Positions 37,781-51,600 of a DNA stretch of 64,000 bases are shown piece by piece. This DNA is from Megachile rotundata (lineage: Eukaryota; Arthropoda; Insecta; Hymenoptera; Megachilidae). The first letter of the stretch is position 1. Every line of letters starts with the position of its first letter. Where the stretch lies: the NCBI RefSeq assembly GCF_050947335.1, contig NW_027473352.1, positions 62,001 through 126,000 of the forward strand. The letters are read 5' to 3'. The notes under the pieces were generated by a model, which saw only the letters and a list, made by a program, of their open reading frames with translations, did not search any database and had not been told where the DNA came from. Made by a program: the position numbers and the translations under genes.

Positions 37781-38716
37781 GATTGTGATTGTGTGATTGT
37801 GATTGTGTGATTGTGATTGTGTGATTGTGATTGTGTGATTGTGATTGTGTGATTGTGATTGTGTGATTGTGATTGTGTGATTGTGATTGTGTGATTGTGA
37901 TTGTGTGATTGTGATTGTGTGATTGTGATTGTGTGATTGTGATTGTGTGATTGTGATTGTGTGATTGTGATTGTGCGATTGTGATTGTGCGATTGTGATT
38001 GTGCGATTGTGATTGTGCGATTGTGATTGTGTGATTGTGATTGTGTGATTGTGATTGTGTGATTGTGATTGTGTGATTGTGATTGTGTGATTGTGATTGT
38101 GTGATTGTGATTGTGTGATTGTGATTGTGTGATTGTGATTGTGTGATTGTGATTGTGTGATTGTGATTGTGTGATTGTGATTGTGTGATTGTGATTGTGT
38201 GATTGTGATTGTGTGATTGTGAGTGTGTGATTGTGATTGTGTGATTGTGATTGTGTGATTGTGATTGTGTGATTGTGATTGTGTGATTGTGATTGTGTGA
38301 TTGTGATTGTGTGATTGTGATTGTGTGATTGTGATTGTGTGATTGTGATTGTGTGATTGTGATTGTGTGATTGTGATTGTGTGATTGTGATTGTGTGATT
38401 GTGATTGTGTGATTGTGATTGTGTGATTGTGATTGTGTGATTGTGATTGTGTGATTGTGATTGTGTGATTGTGATTGTGTGATTGTGATTGTGTGATTGT
38501 GATTGTGTGATTGTGATTGTGTGATTGTGATTGTGTGATTGTGATTGTGTGATTGTGATTGTGTGATTGTGATTGTGTGATTGTGATTGTGTGATTGTGA
38601 TTGTGTGATTGTGATTGTGTGATTGTGATTGTGTGATTGTGGTTGTGTGATTGTGATTGTGTGATTGTGATTGTGTGATTGTGATTGTGTGATTGTGATT
38701 GTGTGATTGTGATTGT
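37781..38716 (+). repeat. Canonical block with embedded GTGCG x4
   Basis: About 67 units; four consecutive GTGCG units (cytosines 37,976-38,018) lie within canonical repeats. Single changes occur near 38,223 (GTGAGTG) and 38,641 (GTGGTTG). Confidence 0.94.
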
Positions 38717-39777
38717 GTTATCGTGATTTTGTGATAGTGACTGCGTGATTGTGATTGTGTGACTGTGTTATTGTGATTGTGTTATTGTGATTGTGTTATT
38801 GTGATTGTGTTATTGTGATTGTGTGATCGTGATTGTGTGATGGTGATTGTGTGATGGTGATTGTGTGATTGTGATTGTGTGATCGTGACTGTGTGATCGT
38901 GATTGTGTGATCGTGATTGTGTGATCGTGATTGTGTGACAGTGTTATTGTGATTTGATGATTCTGATTGTGTGATTGTGACTGTGTGATCGTGACTGTGT
39001 GATCGTGATTGTGCGATCGTGATTGTGGGATTGTGACTGTGTGATTGTGTGATCGTGACTGCGTGATCGTGATTGTGTGATCGTGATTGTGGGATTGTGA
39101 CTGTGTGATTGTGTGATCGTGATTGATATTGTGTGATTGTGATTGTGTGATCGCGATTGTGTGACAGTGATTGTGTGGTCGTGATTTTGTGATCGTGATT
39201 GCGTGATCGTGATTGCGTGATCGTGATTGCGTGATCGTGATTGTGTGGTCGTGATTGTGTGATCGTGATTGTGCGACTGTGTTATTGCGATTGTGTGATT
39301 CTGACTGTGTGATTGTGATTGTGTGATCGTGAGTGTGTGATCGTGATTGTGTGATCGTGATTGTGGGATTGTGACTGTGTGATTGTGTGATCGTGACTGC
39401 GTGATCGTGATTGTGTGATCGTGATTGTGGGATTGTGACTGTGTGATTGTGTGATCGTGATTGATATTGTGTGATTGTGATTGTGTGATCGCGATTGTGT
39501 GATTGTGATTGTGTGGTCGCGATTTTGTGATCGTGATTGCGTGATCGTGATTGCGTGATCGTGATAGCGTGATCGTGAATGTGTGATCGTGATTGTGTGA
39601 TCGTGATTGTGTGACTGTGTTATTGTGATTGTGTGATTCTGATTGTGTGATTGTGATTCTGTGATCGTGACTGTGTGGTCGTGATTGTGGGATTGTGACT
39701 GTGTGATTGTGTGATCGTGACTGTGTGATCGTGATTGTGGGATTGTGACTGTGTGATTGTGTGATCGTGATTGAGAT
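38717..39777 (+). repeat. Header, GTTATT x4 and mosaic module, TTTGATG subfamily
   Basis: GATTTGATGATTC near 38,952 and two successive GATTGATATTG modules (about 39,120 and 39,460), implying an internal duplication. It ends with GATTGAGATTG. Confidence 0.88.
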
Positions 39778-40295
39778 TGTGTGATTGTGATTGTGTGATT
39801 GTGATTGTGTGATTGTGATTGTGTGATTGTGATTGTGTGATTGTGATTGTGTGATTGTGATTGTGTGATTGTGATTGTGTGATTGTGATTGTGTGATTGT
39901 GATTGTGTGATTGTGATTCTGTGATCGTGATTGTGTGATCGTGATTGTGAATGTGTGATTGTGATTGTGATTGTGTGAATGTGTGATTGTGATTGTGTGA
40001 TCGTGATTGTGTGATAGTGATTGTGTGATCGTGATTGTGTGATTGTGTTATTGTGATTGTGTGATTCTGATTGTGTGATTGTGATTGTGTGATCGTGATT
40101 TTGTGATCGTGATTGTGTGATCGTGATTGTGGGATTGTGACTTTGTGATTGTGTTATCGTGATTGAGATTGTGTGATTGTGATTGTGTGATTGTGATTGT
40201 GTGATTGTGATTGTGTGATTGTGATTGTGTGATTGTGATTGTGTGATTGTGATTGTGTGATTGTGATTGTGTGATTGTGATTGTGTGATTGTGAT
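39778..40295 (+). repeat. Two short canonical blocks around a mosaic piece
   Basis: Canonical units at 39,778-39,918 and 40,168-40,298 flank a paired GTGAATGTG element (about 39,949), GATTCTG and GATTGAGATTG. Confidence 0.9.
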
Positions 40296-41508
40296 TGTGC
40301 GACTGTGTGATTGTGATTTTGTGATTGTGATTGTGTGATTGTGGTTGTGTGGTCGTGATTGTGTGATCTTGATTGTGCGATCGTGATTGTGTGATCGTGA
40401 TTGTGTGGTCGTGATTGTGTGATCGTGATTGTGTGATCGTGTTTGTGTGATCGTGATTGTCATTGTGACTGCGTGATTGTGATTGTCTGACTGTGATTGT
40501 GTGATCGTGATTGTGTGATCGTGATTGTGTGACCGTGATTGTGTGATCGTGATTGAGTGATCGAGATTGTGTGATTGTAATTGTGTGATTGTGATTGTGT
40601 GATTGTGATTGTGTGATTGTGATTGTGTGATCGTGATTGTGTGACCGTGATTGTGTGATCGTGATTGAGTGATCGTGATTGTGTGATTGTAATTGTGTGA
40701 TTGTGATTGAGTGATTGTGATTGTGTGATTGTGCGATCGTCATTGTGCGACCGCGATTGTGTGTTTGTGATTGTGTGGTCGTGATTTTGTGATCGTGATT
40801 GCGAGATCGTGATTGTGTGATTGTGTTATTGTGATTGCGTTATTGTGATTGTGTGATCGTGATTGTGTGATGGTGATTGTGTGATGGTGATTGTGTGATG
40901 GTGATTGTGTGATTGTGATTGTGTGATCGTGACTGTGTGATCGTGATTGTGTCATCGTGATTGTGTGATCGTGATTGTGATTGTGCGACTGTGTGATTGT
41001 GATTTTGTGATTCTGATTGTGTGGTTGTGATTGTGTGGTCGTGATTGTGTGACTGTGATTGTGTGATCGTGATTGTGTGATCGTGATTGTGGGATTGTGA
41101 CTGTGTGATTGTGTGATCGTGATTGAGATTGTGCGATTGTGATTGTGTGATCGCGATTGTGTGACTGTGATTGTGTGGTCGTGATTTTGTGATCGCGATT
41201 GTGTGACTGTGATTGTGTGGTCGTGATTTTGTGATCGTGATTGCGTGATCGTGATTGCGTGATCGTGATTGCGTGATCGCGATTGTGTGATCGTGATTGT
41301 GTGATCGTGATTGTGAGACTGTGTTATTGTGATTGTGTGATTCTGATTGTGTGATTGTGATTGTGTGATCGTAACTGTGTGGTCGTGATTGTGGGATTGT
41401 GACTGTGTGATTGTGTGATCGTGACTGTGTGATCATGGTTGTGGGATTGTGACTGTGTGATTGTGAGATCGAGATTGAGATTGTGTGATTGTGATCGTGT
41501 GACTGTGA
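40296..41508 (+). repeat. Mosaic region
   Basis: Contains GATCTTG (40,377), GCGACCGC (about 40,748), GTCATCG (about 40,951), a duplicated GATCGCGATTG segment (41,149 and 41,203) and GATCATGG (about 41,432). Confidence 0.86.
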
Positions 41509-41580
41509 TTGTGCGATTGTGATTGTGCGATTGTGATTGTGCGATTGTGATTGTGCGATTGTGATTGTGCGATTGTGATT
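41509..41580 (+). repeat. GTGCG block, 5 units
   Basis: CpG cytosines 41,514-41,570. This is a contracted equivalent of the 16-unit blocks at 44.0 and 51.7 kb. Confidence 0.92.
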
Positions 41581-42345
41581 GTGTGATTGTGATTGTGTGA
41601 TTGTGATTGTGTTATCGTGATTTTGTGATAGTGACTGCGTGATTGTGATTGTGTGACTGTGTTATTGTGATTGTGTTATTGTGATTGTGTTATTGTGATT
41701 GTGTTATTGTGATTGTGTTATTGTGATTGTGTGATCGTGATTGTGTGATGGTGATTGTGTGATGGTGATTGCGTGATTGTGATTGTGTGATCGTGACTGT
41801 GTGATCGTGATTGTGTGATCGTGATTGTGTGATCGTGATTGTGTAACAGTGTTATTGTGATTGGATGATTCTGATTGTGTGATTGTGACTGTGTGATCGT
41901 GACTGTGTGATCGTGATTGTGCGATCGTGATTGTGGGATTGTGACTGTGTGATTGTGTGATCGTGACTGCGTGATCGTGATTGTGTGATCGTGATTGTGG
42001 GATTGTGACTGTGTGATTGTGTGATCGTGATTGATATTGTGTGATTGTGATTGTGTGATCGCGATTGTGTGACTGTGATTGTGTGGTCGTGATTTTGTGA
42101 TCGTGATTGCGTGATCGTGATTGCGTGATCGTGATAGCGTGATCGTGAATGTGTGATCGTGATTGTGTGATCGTGATTGTGTGACTGTGTTATTGTGATT
42201 GTGTGATTCTGATTGTGTGATTGTGATTCTGTGATCGTGACTGTGTGGTCGTGATTGTGGGATTGTGACTGTGTGATTGTGTGATCGTGACTGTGTGATC
42301 GTGATTGTGGGATTGTGACTGTGTGATTGTGTGATCGTGATTGAG
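41581..42345 (+). repeat. Header, GTTATT x5 and mosaic module; start of repeat copy A
   Basis: Header at 41,610. The private GTGTAACAG change (41,843), normally GTGTGACAG, recurs only at 49,501, so it marks the left part of the 7.66 kb higher-order repeat (copy A about 41,830-49,490). Confidence 0.9.
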
Positions 42346-42470
42346 ATTGTGTGATTGTGATTGTGTGATTGTGATTGTGTGATTGTGATTGTGTGATTGT
42401 GATTGTGTGATTGTGATTGTGTGATTGTTATTGTGTGATTGTGATTGTGTGATTGTGATTGTGTGATTGT
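42346..42470 (+). repeat. Short canonical block
   Basis: About nine canonical units with one GATTGTTATTG change near 42,427. The same change appears near 50,085 in copy B. Confidence 0.9.
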
Positions 42471-43920
42471 AATTGTGTGATTGTGATTGAGTGATTGTGA
42501 TTGTGTGATTGTGCGATCGTCATTGTGCGACCGCGATTGTGTGTTTGTGATAGTGTGGTCGTGATTTTGTGATCGTGATTGCGAGATCGTGATTGTGTGA
42601 TTGTGTTATTGTGATTGCGTTATTGTGATTGTGTGATCGTGATTGTGTGATGGTGATTGTGTGATGGTGATTGTGTGATGGTGATTGTGTGATTGTGATT
42701 GTGTGATCGTGACTGTGTGATCGTGATTGTGTCATCGTGATTGTGTGATCGTGATTGTGATTGTGCGACTGTGTGATTGTGATTTTGTGATTGTGATTGT
42801 GTGGTTGTGATTGTGTGGTCGTGATTGTGTGACTGTGATTGTGTGATCGTGATTGTGTGATCGTGATTGTGTGACCGTGATTGTGTGATCGTGATTGAGT
42901 GATCGCGATTGTGTGATTGTAATTGTGTGATTGTGATTGAGTGATTGTGATTGTGTGATTGTGCGATCGTGATTGTGCGATCGCGATTGTGCGTTTGTGA
43001 TTGTGTGGTCGTGATTTTGTGATCGTGATTGTGTGATTGTGTTATTGTGATTGTGTTATTGTGATTGTGTGATCGTGATTATGTGATGGTGATTGTGTGA
43101 TTGTGATTGTGTGATCGTGACTGTGTGATCGTGATTGTATCATCGTGATTGTGTGATCGTGATTGTGTGACAGTGTTATTGTGATTGTGTGATTCTGATT
43201 GTGTGATTGTGACTGTGTGATCGTGACTGTGTGATCGTGATTGTGTGATCGTGATTGTGGGATTGTGACTGTGTGATTGTGTGATCGTGACTGTGTGATC
43301 GTGATTGTGTGATCGTGATTGTGGGATTGTGACTGTGTGATTGTGTGATCGTGATTGAGATTGTGCGATTGTGATTGTGTGATCGCGATTGTGTGACTGT
43401 GATTGTGTGGTCGTGATTTTGTGATCGCGATTGTGTGACTGTGATTGTGTGGTCGTGATTTTGTGATCGTGATTGCGTGATCGTGATTGCGTGATCGTGA
43501 TTGCGTGATCGTGATTGTGTGATCGTGATTGTGTGATCGTGATTGTGAGACTGTGTTATTGTGATTGTGTGATTCTGATTGTGTGATTGTGATTGTGTGA
43601 TCGTAACTGTGTGGTCGTGATTGTGGGATTGTGACTGTGTGATTGTGTGATCGTGACTGTGTGATCATGGTTGTGGGATTGTGACTGTGTGATTGTGAGA
43701 TCGAGATTGAGATTGTGTGATTGTGATCGTGTGACTGTGATTGTGTGATTGTGATTGTGTGATTGTGATTGTGTGGTCGTGATTGTGTGACTGTGATTGT
43801 GTTATTGTGATTGTGTGATCGTGATTATGTGATGGTGATTGTGTGATTGTGATTGTGTGATCGTGACTGTGTGATCGTGATTGTATCATCGTGATTGTGT
43901 GATCGTGATTGTGTGACAGT
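42471..43920 (+). repeat. Mosaic region of copy A
   Basis: GCGACCGC near 42,528, GCGATCGC at 42,977, GATCATGG near 43,665. It matches 50,130-51,600 at offsets of 7658-7672 bp. Confidence 0.9.
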
Positions 43921-44405
43921 GTTATTGTGATTGTGTGATTGTGATTGTGTGATTGTGATTGTGTGATTGTGATTGTGTGATTGTGATTGTGTGATTGTGA
44001 TTGTGGAATTGTGATTGTGCGATTGTGATTGTGCGATTGTGATTGTGCGATTGTGATTGTGCGATTGTGATTGTGCGATTGTGATTGTGCGATTGTGATT
44101 GTGCGATTGTGATTGTGCGATTGTGATTGTGCGATTGTGATTGTGCGATTGTGATTGTGCGATTGTGATTGTGCGATTGTGATTGTGCGATTGTGATTGT
44201 GCGATTGTGATTGTGCGATTGTGATTGTGCGATTGTGATTGTGTGATTGGGATTGTGTGACTGTGATTGTGTGATTGCGATTGTGTGATTGCGATTGTGT
44301 GATTGCGATTGTGTGATTGCGATTGTGTGATTGCGATTGTGTGATTGCGATTGTGTGATTGCGATTGTGTGATTGCGATTGTGTGATTGCGATTGTGTGA
44401 TTGGG
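43921..44405 (+). repeat. Canonical, GTGCG x16, GCGATT x9 cassette (copy A)
   Basis: GTGCG cytosines 44,020-44,230, transition GATTGGG and GACTG units, GCGATT cytosines 44,278-44,390, closing GATTGGG unit. Copy B has 16 and 7. The two-unit difference explains the 28-bp change in offset across this cassette (7672 to 7644). Confidence 0.95.
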
Positions 44406-45186
44406 ATTGTGTGATTGTGATTGTGTGATTGTGATTGTGTGATTGTGATTGTGTTATCGTGATTTTGTGATAGTGACTGCGTGATTGTGATTGTGTGACT
44501 GTGTTATTGTGATTGTGTTATTGTGATTGTGTTATTGTGATTGTGTTATTGTGATTGTGTTATTGTGATTGTGTGATCGTGATTGTGTGATGGTGATTGT
44601 GTGATGGTGATTGTGTGATTGTGATTGTGTGATCGTGACTGTGTGATCGTGATTGTGTGATCGTGATTGTGTGATCGTGATTGTGTGACAGTGTTATTGT
44701 GATTGGATGATTCTGATTGTGTGATTGTGACTGTGTGATCGTGACTGTGTGATCGTGATTGTGCGATCGTGATTGTGGGATTGTGACTGTGTGATTGTGT
44801 GATCGTGACTGCGTGATCGTGATTGTGTGATCGTGATTGTGGGATTGTGACTGTGTGATTGTGTGATCGTGATTGATATTGTGTGATTGTGATTGTGTGA
44901 TCGCGATTGTGTGACTGTGATTGTGTGGTCGTGATTTTGTGATCGTGATTGCGTGATCGTGATTGCGTGATCGTGATAGCGTGATCGTGAATGTGTGATC
45001 GTGATTGTGTGATCGTGATTGTGTGACTGTGTTATTGTGATTGTGTGATTCTGATTGTGTGATTGTGATTCTGTGATCGTGACTGTGTGGTCGTGATTGT
45101 GGGATTGTGACTGTGTGATTGTGTGATCGTGACTGTGTGATCGTGATTGTGGGATTGTGACTGTGTGATTGTGTGATCGTGATTGA
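44406..45186 (+). repeat. Header, GTTATT x5 and mosaic module (copy A)
   Basis: Header at 44,454, GATTGGATGATTC near 44,704, GATTGATATTG, GATAGCGTG, GATTGAGATTG. Offset to copy B is 7644. Confidence 0.92.
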
Positions 45187-46190
45187 GATTGTGTGATTGT
45201 GATTGTGTGATTGTGATTGTGTGATTGTGATTGTGTGATTGTGATTGTGTGATTGTGATTGTGTGATTGTGATTGTGTGATTGTGATTGTGTGATTGTGA
45301 TTGTGTGATTGTGATTGTGTGATTGTGATTGTGTGATTGTGATTGTGTGATTGTGATTGTGTGATTGTGATTGTGTGATTGTGATTGTGTGATTGTGATT
45401 GTGTGATTGTGATTGTGTGATTGTGATTGTGTGATTGTGATTGTGTGATTGTGATTGTGTGATTGTGATTGTGTGATTGTGATTGTGTGATTGTGATTGT
45501 GTGATTGTGATTGTGTGATTGTGATTGTGTGATTGTGATTGTGTGATTGTGATTGTGTGATTGTGATTGTGTGATTGTGATTGTGTGATTGTGATTGTGT
45601 GATTGTGATTGTGTGATTGTGATTGTGTGATTGTGATTGTGTGATTGTGATTGTGTGATTGTGATTGTGTGATTGTGATTGTGTGATTGTGATTGTGTGA
45701 TTGTGATTGTGTGATTGTGATTGTGTGATTGTGATTGTGTGATTGTGATTGTGTGATTGTGATTGTGTGATTGTGATTGTGTGATTGTGATTGTGTGATT
45801 GTGATTGTGTGATTGTGATTGTGTGATTGTGATTGTGTGATTGTGATTGTGTGATTGTGATTGTGTGATTGTGATTGTGTGATTGTGATTGTGTGATTGT
45901 GATTGTGTGATTGTGATTGTGTGATTGTGATTGTGTGATTGTGATTGTGTGATTGTGATTGTGTGATTGTGATTGTGTGATTGTGATTGTGTGATTGTGA
46001 TTGTGTGATTGTGATTGTGTGATTGTGATTGTGTGATTGTGATTGTGTGATTGTGATTGTGTGATTGTGATTGTGTGATTGTGATTGTGTGATTGTGATT
46101 GTGTGATTGTGATTGTGTGATTGCGATTGTGTGATTGCGATTGTGTGATTGTGATTGTGTGATTGTGATTGTGTGATTGTGATTGTGTGA
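45187..46190 (+). repeat. Canonical block, about 67 pure units plus tail
   Basis: Pure from 45,187 to 46,122, then two GCGATT units and four canonical units. Copy B (52,831-53,976) is 82 units, 210 bp or exactly 15 units longer, and has one GCGATT unit in the tail. Confidence 0.95.
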
Positions 46191-47768
46191 TCGTGATTGT
46201 ATCATCGTGATTGTGTGATCGTGATTGTGTGACAGTGTTATTGTGATTGTATGATTCTGATTGTGTGATTGTGACTGTGTGATCGTGACTGTGTGATCGT
46301 GATTGTGTGATAGTGATTGTGTGATCGTGATTGTGTGATTGTGTTATTGTCATTGTGTGATTCTGATTGTGTGATTGTGATTGTGTGATTGTGATTGTGT
46401 GATCGTGATTGTATCATCGTGATTGTGTGATCGTGATTGTGTGACAGTGTTATTGTGATTGTGTGATTCTGATTGTGTGATTGTGACTGTGTGATCGTGA
46501 CTGTGTGATCGTGATTGTGTGATCGTGATTGTGGGATTGTGACTGTGTGATTGTGTGATCGTGACTGTGTGATCGTGATTGTGTGATCGTGATTGTGGGA
46601 TTGTGACTGTGTGATTGTGTGATCGTGATTGAGATTGTGTGATTGTGATTGTGTGATCGCGATTGTGTGACTGTGATTGTGTGGTCGTGATTTTGTGATC
46701 GGGATTGCGTGATCGTGATTGTGTGACCGTGATTGTGTGATCGTGATTGTGCGACTGTGTTATTGTGATTGTGTGATCCTGATTGTGTGATTGTGATTGT
46801 GTGATCGTGATTGTGTGATCGTGACTGTGTGATCGTAATTGTGTGATGGTGTTTCTGTGGTCGTGATTGTGTGATCGTGATTTTGTGGTCGTGATTGTGT
46901 GATCGTGATTGTGTGATCGTGTTTGTGTGATCGTGATTGTGATTGTGACTGCGTGGTTGTGATTGTGTGACTGTGATTGTGTGATCGCGATTGTGTGATC
47001 GTGATTGTGTGATCGTGATTGTGTGATCGTGATAGTGTGACCGTGATTGTGTGATCGTGATTGTGTGATCGTGATTGTGTGATAGTGATTGTGATTGTGT
47101 GACTGTGTGATTGTGATTGTGATTGTGTGACTGTGTGATTGTAATTTTGTGATTGTGATTGTGTGATTGTGATTGTGATTGTGTGGTCGTGATTGTGTGA
47201 TCGTGATTGTGTGATTGTGATTGTGATTGAGCGACTGTGTGATTGTGATTTTGTGATTGTGATTTTGTGATTGTGATTGTGTGATTGTGATTGTGTGGTC
47301 GTGATTGTGTGATCTTGATTGTGTGATCGTGATTGTGTGATCGTGATTGTGTGGTCGTGATTGTGTGATCGTGATTGTGTGATCGTGTTTGTGTGATCGT
47401 GATTGTGATTGTGACTGCGTGATTGTGATTGTCTGACTGTGATTGTGTGATCGTGATTGTGTGATCGTGATTGAGTGATCGCGATTGTGTGATTGTAATT
47501 GTGTGATTGTGATTGAGTGATTGTGATTGTGTGATTGTGCGATCGTGATTGTGCGATCGCGATTGTGCGTTTGTGATTGTGTGGTCGTGATTTTGTGATC
47601 GTGATTGCGTGATCGTGATTGTGTGATTGTGTTATTGTGATTGTGTTATTGTGATTGTGTGATCGTGATTATGTGATGGTGATTGTGTGATTGTGACTGT
47701 GTGATCGTGACTGTGTGATCGTGATTGTATCATCGTGATTGTGTGATCGTGATTGTGTGACAGTGTTA
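46191..47768 (+). repeat. Mosaic region of copy A
   Basis: GATTGTATGATTC near 46,250, private GATCGGGATTGCG at 46,699, GATGGTGTTTCTG near 46,850, GCGATCGC at 47,553. All recur in copy B at offset 7854. Confidence 0.9.
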
Positions 47769-49491
47769 TTGTGATTGTGTGATTGTGATTGTGTGATTGT
47801 GATTGTGTGATTGTGATTGTGTGATTGTGATTGTGTGATTGTGATTGTGTGATTGTGATTGTGTGATTGTGATTGTGTGATTGTGATTGTGTGATTGTGA
47901 TTGTGTGATTGTGATTGTGTGATTGTGATTGTGTGATTGTGATTGTGTGATTGTGATTGTGTGATTGTGATTGTGTGATTGTGATTGTGTGATTGTGATT
48001 GTGTGATTGTGATTGTGTGATTGTGATTGTGTGATTGTGATTGTGTGATTGTGATTGTGTGATTGTGATTGTGTGATTGTGATTGTGTGATTGTGATTGT
48101 GTGATTGTGATTGTGTGATTGTGATTGTGTGATTGTGATTGTGTGATTGTGATTGTGTGATTGTGATTGTGTGATTGTGATTGTGTGATTGTGATTGTGT
48201 GATTGTGATTGTGTGATTGTGATTGTGTGATTGTGATTGTGTGATTGTGATTGTGTGATTGTGATTGTGTGATTGTGATTGTGTGATTGTGATTGTGTGA
48301 TTGTGATTGTGTGATTGTGATTGTGTGATTGTGATTGTGTGATTGTGATTGTGTGATTGTGATTGTGTGATTGTGATTGTGTGATTGTGATTGTGTGATT
48401 GTGATTGTGTGATTGTGATTGTGTGATTGTGATTGTGTGATTGTGATTGTGTGATTGTGATTGTGTGATTGTGATTGTGTGATTGTGATTGTGTGATTGT
48501 GATTGTGTGATTGTGATTGTGTGATTGTGATTGTGTGATTGTGATTGTGTGATTGTGATTGTGTGATTGTGATTGTGTGATTGTGATTGTGTGATTGTGA
48601 TTGTGTGATTGTGATTGTGTGATTGTGATTGTGTGATTGTGATTGTGTGATTGTGATTGTGTGATTGTGATTGTGTGATTGTGATTGTGTGATTGTGATT
48701 GTGTGATTGTGATTGTGTGATTGTGATTGTGTGATTGTGATTGTGTGATTGTGATTGTGTGATTGTGATTGTGTGATTGTGATTGTGTGATTGTGATTGT
48801 GTGATTGTGATTGTGTGATTGTGATTGTGTGATTGTGATTGTGTGATTGTGATTGTGTGATTGTGATTGTGTGATTGTGATTGTGTGATTGTGATTGTGT
48901 GATTGTGATTGTGTGATTGTGATTGTGTGATTGTGATTGTGTGATTGTGATTGTGTGATTGTGATTGTGTGATTGTGATTGTGTGATTGTGATTGTGTGA
49001 TTGTGATTGTGTGATTGTGATTGTGTGATTGTGATTGTGTGATTGTGATTGTGTGATTGTGATTGTGTGATTGTGATTGTGTGATTGTGATTGTGTGATT
49101 GTGATTGTGTGATTGTGATTGTGTGATTGTGATTGTGTGATTGTGATTGTGTGATTGTGATTGTGTGATTGTGATTGTGTGATTGTGATTGTGTGATTGT
49201 GATTGTGTGATTGTGATTGTGTGATTGTGATTGTGTGATTGTGATTGTGTGATTGTGATTGTGTGATTGTGATTGTGTGATTGTGATTGTGTGATTGTGA
49301 TTGTGTGATTGTGATTGTGTGATTGTGATTGTGTGATTGTGATTGTGTGATTGTGATTGTGTGATTGTGATTGTGTGATTGTGATTGTGTGATTGTGATT
49401 GTGTGATTGTGATTGTGTGATTGTGATTGTGTGATTGTGATTGTGTGATTGTGATTGTGTGATTGTGATTGTGTGATTGTGATTGTGTGAT
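47769..49491 (+). repeat. Long canonical block, about 123 units (end of copy A)
   Basis: 1.72 kb of canonical units with no variant seen. It joins directly to GATCG-GTGTAACAG, the left end of copy B, so the A/B junction lies at about 49,490. Confidence 0.95.
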
Positions 49492-50010
49492 CGTGATTGT
49501 GTAACAGTGTTATTGTGATTGGATGATTCTGATTGTGTGATTGTGACTGTGTGATCGTGACTGTGTGATCGTGATTGTGCGATCGTGATTGTGGGATTGT
49601 GACTGTGTGATTGTGTGATCGTGACTGCGTGATCGTGATTGTGTGATCGTGATTGTGGGATTGTGACTGTGTGATTGTGTGATCGTGATTGATATTGTGT
49701 GATTGTGATTGTGTGATCGCGATTGTGTGACTGTGATTGTGTGGTCGTGATTTTGTGATCGTGATTGCGTGATCGTGATTGCGTGATCGTGATAGCGTGA
49801 TCGTGAATGTGTGATCGTGATTGTGTGATCGTGATTGTGTGACTGTGTTATTGTGATTGTGTGATTCTGATTGTGTGATTGTGATTCTGTGATCGTGACT
49901 GTGTGGTCGTGATTGTGGGATTGTGACTGTGTGATTGTGTGATCGTGACTGTGTGATCGTGATTGTGGGATTGTGACTGTGTGATTGTGTGATCGTGATT
50001 GAGATTGTGT
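49492..50010 (+). repeat. Mosaic module, start of copy B
   Basis: It starts at GTGTAACAG (49,501) without a header or GTTATT run, unlike every other GGATG-subfamily module. This indicates a breakpoint inside the module. Confidence 0.92.
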
Positions 50011-50130
50011 GATTGTGATTGTGTGATTGTGATTGTGTGATTGTGATTGTGTGATTGTGATTGTGTGATTGTGATTGTGTGATTGTTATTGTGTGATTGT
50101 GATTGTGTGATTGTGATTGTGTGATTGTAA
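50011..50130 (+). repeat. Short canonical block (copy B)
   Basis: About eight units, sharing the GATTGTTATTG change with copy A. Confidence 0.9.
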
Positions 50131-51600
50131 TTGTGTGATTGTGATTGAGTGATTGTGATTGTGTGATTGTGCGATCGTCATTGTGCGACCGCGATTGTGT
50201 GTTTGTGATAGTGTGGTCGTGATTTTGTGATCGTGATTGCGAGATCGTGATTGTGTGATTGTGTTATTGTGATTGCGTTATTGTGATTGTGTGATCGTGA
50301 TTGTGTGATGGTGATTGTGTGATGGTGATTGTGTGATGGTGATTGTGTGATTGTGATTGTGTGATCGTGACTGTGTGATCGTGATTGTGTCATCGTGATT
50401 GTGTGATCGTGATTGTGATTGTGCGACTGTGTGATTGTGATTTTGTGATTGTGATTGTGTGGTTGTGATTGTGTGGTCGTGATTGTGTGACTGTGATTGT
50501 GTGATCGTGATTGTGTGATCGTGATTGTGTGACCGTGATTGTGTGATCGTGATTGAGTGATCGCGATTGTGTGATTGTAATTGTGTGATTGTGATTGAGT
50601 GATTGTGATTGTGTGATTGTGCGATCGTGATTGTGCGATCGCGATTGTGCGTTTGTGATTGTGTGGTCGTGATTTTGTGATCGTGATTGCGTGATCGTGA
50701 TTGTGTGATTGTGTTATTGTGATTGTGTTATTGTGATTGTGTGATCGTGATTATGTGATGGTGATTGTGTGATTGTGATTGTGTGATCGTGACTGTGTGA
50801 TCGTGATTGTATCATCGTGATTGTGTGATCGTGATTGTGTGACAGTGTTATTGTGATTGTGTGATTCTGATTGTGTGATTGTGACTGTGTGATCGTGACT
50901 GTGTGATCGTGATTGTGTGATCGTGATTGTGGGATTGTGACTGTGTGATTGTGTGATCGTGACTGTGTGATCGTGATTGTGTGATCGTGATTGTGGGATT
51001 GTGACTGTGTGATTGTGTGATCGTGATTGAGATTGTGCGATTGTGATTGTGTGATCGCGATTGTGTGACTGTGATTGTGTGGTCGTGATTTTGTGATCGC
51101 GATTGTGTGACTGTGATTGTGTGGTCGTGATTTTGTGATCGTGATTGCGTGATCGTGATTGCGTGATCGTGATTGCGTGATCGTGATTGTGTGATCGTGA
51201 TTGTGTGATCGTGATTGTGAGACTGTGTTATTGTGATTGTGTGATTCTGATTGTGTGATTGTGATTGTGTGATCGTAACTGTGTGGTCGTGATTGTGGGA
51301 TTGTGACTGTGTGATTGTGTGATCGTGACTGTGTGATCATGGTTGTGGGATTGTGACTGTGTGATTGTGAGATCGAGATTGAGATTGTGTGATTGTGATC
51401 GTGTGACTGTGATTGTGTGATTGTGATTGTGTGATTGTGATTGTGTGGTCGTGATTGTGTGACTGTGATTGTGTTATTGTGATTGTGTGATCGTGATTAT
51501 GTGATGGTGATTGTGTGATTGTGATTGTGTGATCGTGACTGTGTGATCGTGATTGTATCATCGTGATTGTGTGATCGTGATTGTGTGACAGTGTTATTGT
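50131..51600 (+). repeat. Mosaic region of copy B
   Basis: GCGACCGC near 50,186, GCGATCGC at 50,635, GATCATGG near 51,337. It includes one extra GCGTGATCG unit near 50,689, absent at about 43,030 in copy A, which accounts for the 14-bp offset change. Confidence 0.9.
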
